Shown: positions 1 to 8,743, counted from the stretch's first letter. The stretch: 64,000 nucleotides of DNA from Brucella pituitosa (GCF_003049685.1 NZ_PYSY02000008.1:62001-126000), one strand, 5' to 3'. Translations and numbers: made by a program. Notes: generated by a model from the sequence alone, not told the origin.

Positions 1-86
1 AGCACGAGGCTGCTGACAACATTATAGATTTTGTCCAAGGCCGAAGACCTCGTGCGGCAATTAACGAGGTTCAACTAATTCCTTGA
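1..86 (+). CDS. C-terminal end of a D-isomer 2-hydroxyacid dehydrogenase (partial)
   Basis: The frame beginning at base 3 stays open from the window edge to a TGA at 84-86. Its last residues read NIIDFVQGRRPRAAIN followed by a short tail. This resembles the end of NAD-dependent D-2-hydroxyacid dehydrogenases (glyoxylate/phosphoglycerate dehydrogenase type), where an N-I-x-x-F-x-x-G-x-x-P-R segment closes the protein. Only 28 codons are visible, so substrate and true family are inference. The LysR gene starts 12 bp downstream on the same strand. Confidence 0.5.
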   Translation, partial: HEAADNIIDFVQGRRPRAAINEVQLIP

Positions 87-98
87 TTAGAGAAAGTA

Positions 99-1019
99 AT
101 GTTTAGCCTTTCGCATGTCGCAGCATTCATAGAGGTAATCGAAACTGGCAGCTTTCACGAGGCGTCGCGACGGCTTCAGATATCCCAACCGACTGTCTCA
201 CATAATGTGAAACGATTGGAGGATATACTAGGGGTGCGGCTGGTCGAGAGGAGGAAGGACAAGTGTGTGCCGACTCGGCAAGGGCTCGTATTCTTGCCAT
301 TCGCACGCAGCCTTTTGACCGTCACGAAGAGATCTCTGGACCGCCTGCACAGCGGCCGGATTACGTTGGGTGCCAGTACTAACATCGGTACCTATATTTT
401 GCCAGTCCACTTGAAGCGTTTACAGGATGCTCAAGGCCGGCCACCTGAGGTGGCCGTTGCCTCAAATCCTGAAATCATCGAAAAGCTCTTGAGGAAGGAG
501 ATTGATCTAGCCTTTACCGAATGGTGGGACGATCGAAAAGGATATCAAGCCCGCCTTTGGCGGAAGGAAAAGCTGGTAATAATCGTATCCCCACAGCATA
601 ATTGGAGGACGCGAAAAACAATTGAAGCGGCAGAGTTATTTCAAGAGTCCCTCATTGGCGGAGAACGTGGAACCGGTACCGGATCCGTGCTCCGCGAGGC
701 CTTCGGCCAAGCGGCAGAGCAATTCCCAATCTCATTCAATGTCGGGAGCACTGAGGCTGTGAAGCATGCAGTTCGAGCTGGTCTCGGCATTTCGATCGTG
801 ATGAGGAGCACTGTCCTCGATGAGCTCGCGTCGGGTAGGCTTTATGAGGTTTCTGTTGAGAATGTGGTTCTCGAAAAGTCTGTGTGGGCTGTACATCCCG
901 TACATATGGAGGATGGTTCACCGGAAGCAATCGCGCTTAAGGTTATACTCGATGCGAGCGCCCCTCTGGGTGACCTAGAGCACGTCCACATTACTCGGGG
1001 TCATATCCGCAAGATTTGA
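99..1019 (+). CDS. LysR-family transcriptional regulator
   Basis: The 306-residue protein has the usual LysR length. Residues 1-60 hold the winged helix-turn-helix (FIEVIETGSFHEASRRL then QPTVSHNVKRLE), and the remainder matches the periplasmic-binding-protein-like effector domain, with a short GERGTGTGS loop near residue 190. An AGAGAAAG stretch just upstream supports the ATG at 99. LysR proteins normally bind a small-molecule co-inducer and control a nearby, often divergent, gene; the target here is unknown, and the dehydrogenase whose tail precedes it is one candidate. The last ten codons overlap a possible insertion-sequence remnant on the other strand, so the native C-terminus may have been altered. 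Confidence 0.9.
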   Translation: MFSLSHVAAFIEVIETGSFHEASRRLQISQPTVSHNVKRLEDILGVRLVERRKDKCVPTRQGLVFLPFARSLLTVTKRSLDRLHSGRITLGASTNIGTYILPVHLKRLQDAQGRPPEVAVASNPEIIEKLLRKEIDLAFTEWWDDRKGYQARLWRKEKLVIIVSPQHNWRTRKTIEAAELFQESLIGGERGTGTGSVLREAFGQAAEQFPISFNVGSTEAVKHAVRAGLGISIVMRSTVLDELASGRLYEVSVENVVLEKSVWAVHPVHMEDGSPEAIALKVILDASAPLGDLEHVHITRGHIRKI

Positions 1020-1190
1020 AGTAGTTGGCGCATTCCTGCGGCTCGAACATGGTAACGGCCTGGCCGACCGCATCCTTTGGTATCGCCGCCTCAATTCCCG
1101 GAGTATCCCATACAAGGGGGACAAGATCGGGGACCGCCCGATTTTCGATGCGTAAGGTTCCCTGCTCCATGTCGCGAATATTCGGCCGTC
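991..1190 (-). pseudogene. possible IS630-family transposase remnant (C-terminal scrap)
   Basis: Read on the minus strand, a frame ends at 991 with EPQECANYFKSCGYDPE. The ECANYF-x-x-x-GY ending is the characteristic C-terminus of IS630/Tc1-mariner type transposases. The frame opens only to about 1190, and the upstream part (with IENRAVPDLVPLVWDTPG) is not clearly transposase. I see neither a start nor the catalytic acidic residues, so this is at most a dead scrap. It overlaps the 3' end of the LysR gene. Confidence 0.4.
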
Positions 1191-1365
1191 AGACACATAG
1201 TTGGTTTCCATGGATCGTTTGTCATAAACGAGGGTTTTTGAGCATGCCATAGCGCATGCCGTCACGCCCCTTGAATGGCGCGATGGAATCTTCTCAAAAC
1301 TGTTATAGAAACGGTTGTCGCAAAATGCTATGTGTCCAACGACTTTCAAGAACATTTGGATGGCT

Positions 1366-1962
1366 ATGCGGGTCGGGTACGCCAGGGTCAGCACGATCGA
1401 TCAAAATCCGGAGCTTCAGCTTGAGGCGCTGAGACGCGCCGGTTGCGAGAAGGTGTTTACCGAGCGCGGGTCAGGCGCTCGCGATGACCGCCCGGAATTG
1501 GGCCGAATTCTCTCCGACGTGCTTCGCACTGGTGACACGCTCGTTGTCTGGAAACTCGATCGGTTGGCGCGATCGCTAAAGAAGCTCATCGCGACGGCGG
1601 AAGAGTTGGAGCGCGCGAAGATCGGGCTCGTGTCCTTGACCGAGAGCATTGATACGACGACGCCGGGCGGCATGCTGACCTTCCATGTCTTCGGTGCGAT
1701 CGCCCAGTTCGAACGTGCTCTGATCCGCGAACGCACGACGGCTGGACTGGTCGAGGCGCGGCAACGTGGCCGCAAGGGTGGCCGCCCGCCCGCGATGCGC
1801 CCGGGCGATATTGCCGCGGCGCGCGCCCTGATGAAGGAAGGCAGCATACCGGTACGCAATATTGCGCAGCGCATGGGGGTTTCTGTTGCAACCCTCTATC
1901 GTCATATCGGCAAGAAGGGTGGCTCTCCCAAAACAGTGGAATCCGAGGACGTCCATGGCTGA
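1366..1962 (+). CDS. Serine recombinase (resolvase/invertase family)
   Basis: The protein starts MRVGYARVST with the catalytic serine in the canonical YARVST motif, followed by the RAGCEKVF and WKLDRLARSLKKL segments and a C-terminal helix-turn-helix (IPVRNIAQRMGVSVATLYRHI). The family cuts and rejoins res sites through a 5'-phosphoserine link, resolving transposon cointegrates. I chose the ATG at 1366 because family members begin directly with the beta strand before YARVS; an ATG at 1360 is possible and one at 1315 is unlikely. The gene overlaps the transposase start at 1955 by 8 bp, indicating one translationally coupled operon. Confidence 0.9.
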   Translation: MRVGYARVSTIDQNPELQLEALRRAGCEKVFTERGSGARDDRPELGRILSDVLRTGDTLVVWKLDRLARSLKKLIATAEELERAKIGLVSLTESIDTTTPGGMLTFHVFGAIAQFERALIRERTTAGLVEARQRGRKGGRPPAMRPGDIAAARALMKEGSIPVRNIAQRMGVSVATLYRHIGKKGGSPKTVESEDVHG

Positions 1963-3607
1963 GCGGAGAAAGCGGCCGCCCGGAGAGGCTCTTGTCGATC
2001 TTCGACGCCGATTGTCGCTGCTTTCTCCCCGTGATCCAGGCCGTACCGAGATTGTTGCTCGTGCCGCCGATGCCTACGGCATCTCGATCTGGACCCTGTA
2101 TCGGGCGCTGCGGGAGTTGAACCGCCCGAAATCCGTACGGCGCGCCGATCACGGAACCTCCCGGATCGCCCCGCAGCCGGAGATGGAAACCTATGCCGAA
2201 ATCATCGCGGCCCTGAAGATCAGAACGGCGAACCGGAAGGGGCGGCATATCTCCACGGCGCGCGCCATCAAGCTGCTTGAGGAAGACGGCGTGGTGACGC
2301 CCGATGGCCTGGTCCGTGCACCGCCCGGCATCTTGAAACGCGCAACGGTCGATCGGCTGCTGCGTGTTTCCGGCCTGGATTATGCGCGCGTCACCCGCCC
2401 GGTGGCTGCCGTCCCATTCCAGGCGCGGCGTTCCAACGAACTCTGGCACTTCGACATGAGCCCGTCCGACCTGAAGCAGGTGGAAGCGCCGCTTTGGGTC
2501 GAGGAAGGGCGCGGCCGGCCGACGCTGATGCTGTTCTCCGTGGTCGATGATCGCTCCGGCGCGAGCTATCAGGAATACCGCTCCGTCTACGGCGAGGACG
2601 CGGAGTCCGCCTTGCGCTTTCTCTACAATGCCTTCGCCGCCAAGCCTGAACCGGAACTGCCGCTTCAGGGGATTCCAACGACCATCCATATGGATAACGG
2701 GCCGGTGAGCCGCTCGCGCGTTTTCCAGTCCGTCATGGGTAGCCTTGGTGTCCGGGTTCTCACGCATATGCCCCCGTCGGACAGCGAGCGGCGCACGCCG
2801 GCGCGAGCGAAAGGCAAGGTCGAGCGGCCGTTTCGCACGATCAAGGAAGTGCACGAGACCCTCTATCATTTCCACAAGCCGAAGGACGAAGAGGAAGCCA
2901 ACCTTTGGCTCAGGCGCGCCTTGGTCACCTACAATAACGGCGACCATCGCACAGAGTCTCATGCACGCATCGAGGATTGGCTGCGGCATCTTCCTCCTGA
3001 CGGGGTGCGGGCGATGTGCTCCTGGGAGCGGTTCTGCGCCTTTGCGCGCGAACCGGAACGACGGACGGTTGCTGGAGACGCGACCGTATCGGTCGAAGGC
3101 GCATCCTATGAGGTCGAGCCCGAACTTGCCGGCGAAACGGTGACCTTGCTCTGGGGCCTGTTCGATCAGGAACTGTTCGTCGAGCATGAGGGCAAGCGCT
3201 TCGGTCCATTCCAACCTTCGCGCGGGGCGGTTCCCCTCTTTCGCTATCGCAAATACCAGAAGAGCAAGCTCGAAGAGCGGCTCGACAAGGTGGTGCGCCT
3301 GGCAGACCAACTTGGGCTCCCCCGCGCCGCGGTCACCGGCGGGGATCGTCCATTGCCTTCGCTGCCCCCGACCACGGCTGGGCTGAGTGTACGGCGGACA
3401 CCGTTTCCGGAACCCGCAATAGAGACCGCTTATCCAAATGGCCTCGCAGCCCGTGGGGCCATCGCCGACCAGCTCGGCCGGCCGATCGGCGCGATGAATG
3501 CCGGTGACCGCGCCTTCATCAATGAACTGCTTGGAGAAACACTCGACAAAAAGATGATCGCGGCCCGTATCCGCGAACGCTTCCAGGCGCGAAGAAAGGA
3601 AGAATGA
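1955..3607 (+). CDS. DDE transposase of the TniA/TnsB (Mu/integrase core) type
   Basis: The 550-residue protein has an N-terminal helix-turn-helix region, a retroviral-integrase-like core and a basic C-terminal beta domain. Candidate DDE residues are D in WHFDMS (about 167), D in HMDNGP (about 247) and E in KGKVERPF (about 290). Such proteins do strand transfer together with an ATPase partner, encoded next. The ATG at 1955 overlaps the resolvase end, and the stop overlaps the ATPase start by 4 bp (ATGA). Family placement is firm; the exact element is not recognised. Confidence 0.85.
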   Translation: MAERRKRPPGEALVDLRRRLSLLSPRDPGRTEIVARAADAYGISIWTLYRALRELNRPKSVRRADHGTSRIAPQPEMETYAEIIAALKIRTANRKGRHISTARAIKLLEEDGVVTPDGLVRAPPGILKRATVDRLLRVSGLDYARVTRPVAAVPFQARRSNELWHFDMSPSDLKQVEAPLWVEEGRGRPTLMLFSVVDDRSGASYQEYRSVYGEDAESALRFLYNAFAAKPEPELPLQGIPTTIHMDNGPVSRSRVFQSVMGSLGVRVLTHMPPSDSERRTPARAKGKVERPFRTIKEVHETLYHFHKPKDEEEANLWLRRALVTYNNGDHRTESHARIEDWLRHLPPDGVRAMCSWERFCAFAREPERRTVAGDATVSVEGASYEVEPELAGETVTLLWGLFDQELFVEHEGKRFGPFQPSRGAVPLFRYRKYQKSKLEERLDKVVRLADQLGLPRAAVTGGDRPLPSLPPTTAGLSVRRTPFPEPAIETAYPNGLAARGAIADQLGRPIGAMNAGDRAFINELLGETLDKKMIAARIRERFQARRKEE

Positions 3608-4584
3608 TGCTCGCTGACGTTCAATCCAGTTACGGCCTCGACCGGCCTTTCCAAGGGGCCGGCAACTTTGAGACCGAGCATCAGCGCACGATCATCCGCG
3701 AGGTGTGTGCGGCCGTCCAGACCGGTCGGCTTGTCGTGGTCTCCGGCCTGGTCGGTTCGGGGAAAACCCACCTTTTGCGCCGCATCGAGGCCGAACTCAC
3801 CAAAGCCGGCAAGGTCGCACTCGCCAAATCGCTGGCGGTCGACAAGCGGCGCACTTCGCTGCCATCGCTCATTGAAGCCCTGTTCTACGACTTGTCTCCC
3901 GGCGATCGTGCGCAGGTCAAGATCCCCAAGCAGGCCGAGCGCCGGGAGCGCGACCTGCGCGACATCATGAAAAAAGGCAAACGGCCGATCGTCCTCGTGG
4001 TCGACGAGGCCCATGACCTGCACCACAAGACCTTAACCGGCCTGAAGCGACTGATGGAGGTGGTCGCCGACGCCGGCGTGCTCCTTTCCGTACTTCTTGT
4101 CGGGCATCCCCGGTTGCGCAATGATCTGCGCCGGCCGCAAATGGAGGAGATTGGCTACCGCACGACCATTTTTGACTACGAGGGGATCGGCTCCGCGCGC
4201 CGCGACTATGTTGCCTGGCTGCTTGGCGCCTGTGCGGCCGAAGGCGTAAAGGTTGGCGAACTCCTCGAGGAAGAAGCCATCGACCTCATCGCCGAACGTT
4301 TGCGCACGCCGCTTCAGATCGAGATGCATCTCACCCTCGCATTCGAGCAGGGCTTTCGCCTCGGCGCCAAGCCGGTTACCGCCGAAATCGTCGAGCAGGT
4401 CCTGTCCCGCGCCATCGACGATCTCGAACCGACGTTGACCCGAAATGGTTACGATGCGACGGCTCTGGTCACGCACCTCAATGCTCGGCCGTCGGATATC
4501 CGCGCCTTCCTGGCGGGCACCCTTGATCCCGAATATTCCCGTCAGCTGACCGAGCAACTACGACAGGCAGGCGTCCCGGTTTGA
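3604..4584 (+). CDS. AAA ATPase of the TniB/TnsC/ExeA type
   Basis: The 326-residue protein carries a Walker A motif (SGLVGSGKTH, about residue 47-56), a Walker B motif (VLVVDEAHDLH, about 131-141) and a sensor segment ending LLVGHPRLR. In Tn7/Tn5053-type systems this ATPase marks target DNA and activates the DDE transposase. It starts in an ATGA overlap with the transposase gene. A C-terminal extension of about 100 residues could contact partner proteins. The family resemblance to secretion ATPase ExeA is only at the AAA domain. Confidence 0.85.
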   Translation: MMLADVQSSYGLDRPFQGAGNFETEHQRTIIREVCAAVQTGRLVVVSGLVGSGKTHLLRRIEAELTKAGKVALAKSLAVDKRRTSLPSLIEALFYDLSPGDRAQVKIPKQAERRERDLRDIMKKGKRPIVLVVDEAHDLHHKTLTGLKRLMEVVADAGVLLSVLLVGHPRLRNDLRRPQMEEIGYRTTIFDYEGIGSARRDYVAWLLGACAAEGVKVGELLEEEAIDLIAERLRTPLQIEMHLTLAFEQGFRLGAKPVTAEIVEQVLSRAIDDLEPTLTRNGYDATALVTHLNARPSDIRAFLAGTLDPEYSRQLTEQLRQAGVPV

Positions 4585-4620
4585 CCATGCCGTCGCTGGC
4601 AATTAATCTGAGCACGTGGC

Positions 4621-4754
4621 GGATGTTTGCAAGCAGACCCGGATGTTTGCGAGCACATTGGCAAAGAGCGTGAGCACGACGCCCGCTCCATTGTCAGATA
4701 ATTCGAGCAGAAAATGCCGATGTTTGCGAGCAGAGGCGCTTATGTTGGCAAGCC
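4621..4754 (+). repeat. Repeated transposase-binding-type motifs at the transposon right end
   Basis: Three near-identical 16-mers are visible: GGATGTTTGCAAGCAG (4621-4636), GGATGTTTGCGAGCAC (4641-4656) and CGATGTTTGCGAGCAG (4718-4733). A weaker copy (TTATGTTGGCAAGCC, 4740-4754) and stray GAGCAC/GAGCAG cores lie between them. The first two start 20 bp apart, about two helical turns. Multiple directly repeated sites just inside an element end are typical of TniA/TnsB binding sites. The 4585-4880 stretch holds no gene that I can support. Confidence 0.6.
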
Positions 4755-4880
4755 GCTACACATATTTATTTCGTTTGGCCTTAGCGCCAACCTGTCAGAG
4801 GATCTCGTTGCCCATGATCCAGAGCCACCTTTGACCTTCCCTTGCGGTCGTAGAATAAAAGTCATCGATCCTTGCACCAT

Positions 4881-5288
4881 TCACGGCAGGTTGGGAGTAA
4901 CCAGCACGACGGTTGGAAAGTATGTCCGGTAACGTCCGACATCTCGTGTCAAAAGTGGAATTTTTTGTACTGCAGCATGTGCACCAATGAAAAAATCGGG
5001 CAGCACACCAGTTCGCGAGCCGCCTGCCCTTCGATATCGGGTAAAGACTTTGCCTGCCAGAAAAAGTGCCTCTCTGGGAAAAGATGTAATTTGAAGACCG
5101 GCCGTTTCAATAAATTGGTCCAGTTCCTCTATTCGCTCGTAACGAACTGAAAGTTCTGCGTAGATCACATCATTAATAAGCAATGGCCCCGTCAAACTTG
5201 CGGTTTCGAGTTGTCCAATCGACCATTCCGCCCACTGTGGATCATCTGTCACAAGATCCAGAAGAACATTTGTGTCAACGAGCGTCAC
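4881..5288 (-). CDS. vapC: VapC-type PIN-domain toxin (ribonuclease)
   Basis: The 135-residue PIN domain begins MTLVDTNVLLDL, with the first catalytic Asp in LVDTNV. A second conserved acidic residue lies in INDVIYAEL, and others in LPDFFIGAHA and LLTRDVGRY. VapC toxins are Mg-dependent RNases that cut tRNA or rRNA and are held inactive by the partner antitoxin. The gene starts in a 4-bp ATGA overlap with the upstream AbrB-type antitoxin gene, the usual antitoxin-first operon order. Nothing looks truncated. Confidence 0.9.
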   Translation of the reverse strand: MTLVDTNVLLDLVTDDPQWAEWSIGQLETASLTGPLLINDVIYAELSVRYERIEELDQFIETAGLQITSFPREALFLAGKVFTRYRRAGGSRTGVLPDFFIGAHAAVQKIPLLTRDVGRYRTYFPTVVLVTPNLP

Positions 5289-5518
5289 TTTTCACCGCGT
5301 GTCAGCGCCATAATTGCATCTGTATCGAGCCCCTTGCCAGCGTGACCACGCAGCTTCTGGAAGCGATTTAATGTTTTTGGCGCATCAGCCTTAACAAGAA
5401 ATACGTTTCCATCAGAAGTTCGATGAAAATCCACTCTGGTCCCAGGCCTGATCCCAAGCAATTCACGAACTGCTTTTGGGATCGTGACCTGGCCCTTCGA
5501 TGTCACTGTCGTTGTCAT
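5285..5518 (-). CDS. vapB: AbrB/MazE-type antitoxin of the VapC toxin
   Basis: The 77-residue protein begins MTTTVTSKGQVTIPKAVREL, the classic SpoVT/AbrB swapped-hairpin DNA-binding motif, followed by a short C-terminal tail that would bind the toxin. I take the ATG at 5518 because the AbrB motif normally sits at the N-terminus; the same frame stays open upstream but without family resemblance. It overlaps vapC by 4 bp. It probably represses its own promoter; the paired 8-bp repeats just upstream are candidate operator sites. Confidence 0.88.
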   Translation of the reverse strand: MTTTVTSKGQVTIPKAVRELLGIRPGTRVDFHRTSDGNVFLVKADAPKTLNRFQKLRGHAGKGLDTDAIMALTRGEK

Positions 5519-5530
5519 TGCCGCACCTAT

Positions 5531-5559
5531 GTAATACCAGATTTTGATAAGGTAATACC
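5531..5559. promoter_or_regulatory. Candidate VapBC operator: two direct GTAATACC repeats
   Basis: GTAATACC occurs at 5531-5538 and again at 5552-5559, exactly 21 bp apart (two helical turns), 13-41 bp upstream of the antitoxin ATG. The spacing and location suit binding of AbrB-type dimers on one DNA face for autorepression. This is inferred from position only. Confidence 0.45.
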
Positions 5560-5709
5560 ATCGTGGTGCGATTTCAAGCGCCATGTAAACCACGCAACTT
5601 CTTGCATAGTCTCTGAATCCGCACACAATCCGTGAAAATCGTAATGCGTGGAAGCGCAGGGCCGCTCCACATTCCAGGTCGAAAGGTAACGACCCTGATC
5701 TATTCAAGC

Positions 5710-5905
5710 AGATAGCCAAGGGACCGATATCCTGTGCGACGTTTTGCTGCCATAGGCTCGCAGACGTTCTGACCGACCAAGATGTCGAGACGCTTCGCCA
5801 TCTGGTCAATGAAGGCAGGGGAAAAACACCCTGCGTGCCCTGACTTCGGACCTGGCCTATCTCGAGGCATGGGCTTTTGCCGCAACCTGTGGTCCCCTCC
5901 CCTTG
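5710..5905 (+). pseudogene. Tyrosine recombinase (integrase) N-terminal remnant, frameshifted
   Basis: A plus-strand frame reads VLTDQDVETLRHLVNEGRGK and then, after a one-base shift near 5825, continues TLRALTSDLAYLEAWAFAA before losing similarity near 5905. The TLRAL-x-SDLAYLEAWA pattern is the SAM-like core-binding domain of phage-type tyrosine integrases. The catalytic domain is absent. This is a dead scrap lying between the VapBC pair and the AAA ATPase gene; the rest of 5519-5916 holds nothing else I can support. Confidence 0.5.
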
Positions 5906-5916
5906 GGGGGTCCGTG

Positions 5917-8216
5917 TTACCGGCGTGCAAACGCCAGGGTGCGTCTGCAAAAGCCAGTAAGCTCCTGATCGTTGATGACGGCTGTTTGCCAAGCCGCGTT
6001 GCTATCGTGGTGGAAACGATTACCGTAGTCTTTAAGCGCTTCCAGTTCTGTGATGTCGGCCTGTGATAAAATCTCATCTGCAGTTCCAACGCGCTGCCGG
6101 CAAAGTCCCAGGAAGGGACCGAGCAAAGTCTCCGGGGGATAGTGCGCTGGGAAGGCGACACGCATGAAAGCCTCCAGGATCGGGCGTAGTGCTTGCGCCG
6201 CCTCGCGTTCGGTCTGCGGGCTGCCGTTTGCAATATAGTCGCTGACGAGGGCATGCCTACGGTCATGTTCGGTGACCGCGTCCTGCGTCACGTCCCAGGC
6301 GGACAGGGTTGATCCGGCACCCTGCCGGGCGATCCGGATGGCAGTACGGCTTGCAGCCCGGTCGGCGCCATTCCAGACACCAAGAAGGAACGGCTTGGAG
6401 TGCGAAAGCACGATCATCTGGCTGACGCGATCGTGGAGCGCCCGCATTTCGTGGACGGTGGTCAAGGAGCGGTGCTCATCGAGGCTCGTCATGGGGTCGT
6501 CGATCACGACGATCTTGTCGGCGAGCGACGGGTCGCGATCGAGCGAAGCAAAGAAGAACGCGAGCGCCAGCGTGTTACGATCGCCGGCACTCAGGGTGTT
6601 GCGGAAAGACGGGCCGGTTCCCGTCAGTGCGACCGAGGCGTTGTTTATCACAACGTTATAATTGGCCGACGAACCACTACGGCTGTTGACCGAAGCAACA
6701 GCGCCGATGCGGAACCCCGCATTGAATCGTTGGAGGTAGACGTTGATGGCCGTCTGGTAGGCCGGAAAGACTCTCTGGCGATACTGGTCGAGCGCATCAC
6801 GGGCATTGTCGCGCAGCGTCTCTGTTGCGGTTTTAGCCTGCTTTTCGGCCAGATAGGCCGTGCAGAGATCCGTCGCAGGTTGTGTATGGCGTGTTCGCAC
6901 TAGAACAAGCCGCTGCAAGTCGGCCGTGAGGGCTGCAAGGTTGGCGCCCGCCGCACGCTCCTTGACGATGGCGATATTTGCGTTGGCGGCCTGCAGGCCT
7001 CCGGAGAGCGCCTCGATATCGCGACGCGCGGCTTCATAGGCATCGATCGCAGCCTGCGCCTCAGCCGAAAGCGCCGACGGCTCAAGCGGGGAAGCCTGCT
7101 TGCTCCGCAGCGCAGCCACAACAGCGGTGCGCGCCGCGTTCCAGACGCGGGCAATTGCCGCTGTATCAACCCCGATCGCAGGGACGTCCTGTGTAAAGCG
7201 CGTCCAGAACTCGCTGGTCTGCGCGGCGGTGCGGATACCGCGCTCGAATGCGGCCGGGATGTCGCCGGCATGGGCGGTGTTGACGCCCGATATCGCGGTA
7301 GCGATGTCCGTCTTTAGCGTCTGATATTCGGCGCTGAAATACGCCTGGTAATGAGCAATGAGCGGCGAACCTCTTAGATCTTGGGCACAAAACGGACAGA
7401 CCTCGTGATCTTCACCGGCCGAAGCCGGTCCGATGCGGCTCATCCCCTGGTTGACCCAAGCTTCGCCGCCCTGGCCGAGCACGCCGAAATGCGCCTGAAC
7501 CTGGGCGGCGGCAGCGGCTTCCAGAGCGGGGCAGATTCCGCGCGAGCAGGCTGTTGATCGCAACCGCGTCGAATGCCGGCAGGCTCACGAGCTGGAACGC
7601 GTCCTGGCGCTGGACCGCGTCGGCAGCCCGCGCAGCAGCCAATTGACGTTCCGCCTCTTCAATCTTGCCGTCCACCCGCGCATCGGCCTGGAGTGCACAG
7701 AACGCATCAGCCGTCAGCGCCCCGCGCATGGCTGCAGGAATGGCGTCGGTCCGTTCCTTCAGCGTCCGGTTATGCTGTTCTATCGCGGCGATATGCTGAA
7801 GCACCGTCGCATTGAGCTGTACCCCCCTGCCCGCCGAGGATTAGTTCATGCAGGTTCTGGCGATGGGCCGTTTCGATCTCGATGCCGGAGCAGACATTTT
7901 GCGCCACAAAGGCATCGTCGAAGACCGCAATATGCGGAAGCGGCTGGCTCCAGGCACCGTTTTGAAACATGTGAGGTGCCATGCCCTGCCGGGCCACGAT
8001 GATATGTGGCGGATGTTGCGCTCCGAGGCGCTGTCGCTCGCTGACTAGATCCGCATCACCCGAGCTGAGCGACCGAAGGATGGTTGCCAGCGTCGTCTTG
8101 CCTCGGCCATTCTCCGCGTATATGAGCGTCAGCTTGCCGAACGGCAGCTGCGTTCCCGTGGCGACATTGTCAAACTGCCCGACATTGCGCAAAAGTTGAA
8201 TTCGATCGACCGTCAT
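5917..8216 (-). pseudogene. RloC-like AAA_13 ATPase with zinc hook, broken by two single-base insertions
   Basis: The N-terminal part starts MTVDRIQLLRNVG and has Walker A (YAENGRGKTTLA). The middle carries coiled-coil stretches and a CPFC zinc-hook motif, and the C-terminal part has an ABC signature-like LSAGDRNTLA, Walker B (IVVIDDPMTSLD) and a LSHSKPF switch. This Rad50/SMC-like layout matches AAA_13 proteins, many of which act in phage defence (RloC, PrrC-associated ATPases). I do not see the RloC anticodon-nuclease motif at the C-terminus (NRFHHD instead). Two breaks interrupt it: six C at 7822-7827 and four G at 7528-7531. Removing one base from each gives a single 765-residue protein. 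It is coupled (ATGA) to a small upstream gene. Confidence 0.75.
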
Positions 8217-8494
8217 ATCCCCCCCCGAAGTTGCATGCAATGTGCGCCACTCACGTAGTTTATTTCAAGCAAAATCGCTTGCTTAGTCTGCATTACATTG
8301 AAGCTCGCAGTGTCGCTATCAAGCAGCACGCTATTTGCAAGCGCGTTGTGGCCGAGTTCTTGAGCTTTTTTTCGCTGAGCGGATGTCAAGGCTTTCCAGA
8401 TCCGATGCACATTGCGCGATGGCATCGCGCCGAGATCCGTGACGTTGCTTGCTTTGCCGAAGCGCACCTTAAAAAACGACGGATCATGATCCAT
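8213..8494 (-). CDS. Hypothetical 93-residue protein upstream of the AAA_13 ATPase
   Basis: I do not recognise this protein. It is mixed polar, with a basic TSAQRKKAQELGH stretch and no membrane segment. Its stop overlaps the ATPase start by 4 bp (ATGA at 8213-8216), a sign of translational coupling and a shared role, for example as an antitoxin or sensor for the ATPase. No clear ribosome binding site precedes the ATG at 8494, so the start and the gene itself remain uncertain. Confidence 0.45.
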   Translation of the reverse strand: MDHDPSFFKVRFGKASNVTDLGAMPSRNVHRIWKALTSAQRKKAQELGHNALANSVLLDSDTASFNVMQTKQAILLEINYVSGAHCMQLRGGI

Positions 8495-8547
8495 GGCGTT
8501 AGCTGTTGCTGTTCTTGACTATACGTCAACACACGCCTTTCAGACGG

Positions 8548-8602
8548 GGTTCTCAGCTGAGAACCTCCTGAACGCTAAACGCGGGTTCTCAGCTGAGAAC
8601 CC
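8548..8602. promoter_or_regulatory. parS: Two parS centromere sites upstream of repA
   Basis: The palindrome GTTCTCAGCTGAGAAC occurs at 8549-8564 and 8585-8600, 36 bp apart, with symmetry extending one to two further bases on each side. It fits the repABC parS pattern GTT-N10-AAC. RepB (ParB family) binds such sites to load the partition complex. A third copy lies inside repB. A Rho-type terminator is not seen here. Confidence 0.85.
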
Positions 8603-8672
8603 GGCATGCTTCGCAAGCAATTTTCGTCGCGTCGCTCCCGAAAGTGTCGTTAACCAAGTATTAACTTTAAAG

Positions 8673-8690
8673 TTGTTGACGACTCAACAA
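8673..8690. promoter_or_regulatory. Inverted repeat in the repABC leader, candidate RepA operator
   Basis: TTGTTGA-CGAC-TCAACAA is a perfect 7-bp inverted repeat (8673-8679 and 8684-8690), 53 bp before the repA ATG. It contains a TTGACG hexamer, and a second TTGACG lies at 8704-8709 followed by AT-rich sequence. RepA proteins with RepB repress their own operon through operators of this kind. The exact promoter hexamers cannot be fixed by eye. Confidence 0.45.
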
Positions 8691-8743
8691 AACGAAGCCA
8701 TCTTGACGCTCAATATCTCAAATAATGAAGTTGAGCGCTTTTA

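Larger units (their letters stand above)
1312..4760 (+). mobile_element. Tn7/Tn5053-like transposon: resolvase, DDE transposase, AAA ATPase
   Basis: Three overlapping same-strand genes encode a serine resolvase, an integrase-type DDE transposase and an AAA ATPase, the core gene set of Tn5053/Tn402 and Tn7-like elements (TniA/TnsB with TniB/TnsC). The right side has repeated GATGTTTGC-type motifs between 4621 and 4754, typical of multiple transposase-binding sites in such ends. I could not fix exact termini: the left limit is a guess near a weak inverted match (TTGTCGCAAAATGC, about 1314-1327), and no target duplication was identified. No cargo genes lie inside. Confidence 0.55.

Noticed and set aside
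1312..1327. TTGTCGCAAAATGC as the left transposase site of the Tn7-like element
   Set aside because: Only partly matches the inverted right-end motif; kept as a hint, not a feature.
1586..3310. Long minus-strand open frame opposite the transposase gene
   Set aside because: It is antisense to a clear DDE transposase, shows no family motif and arises from GC-rich codon structure.
5700..6266. Minus-strand frame after the AAA ATPase stop
   Set aside because: Overlaps the end of the ATPase in another frame, and its lower part is antisense to the integrase remnant.
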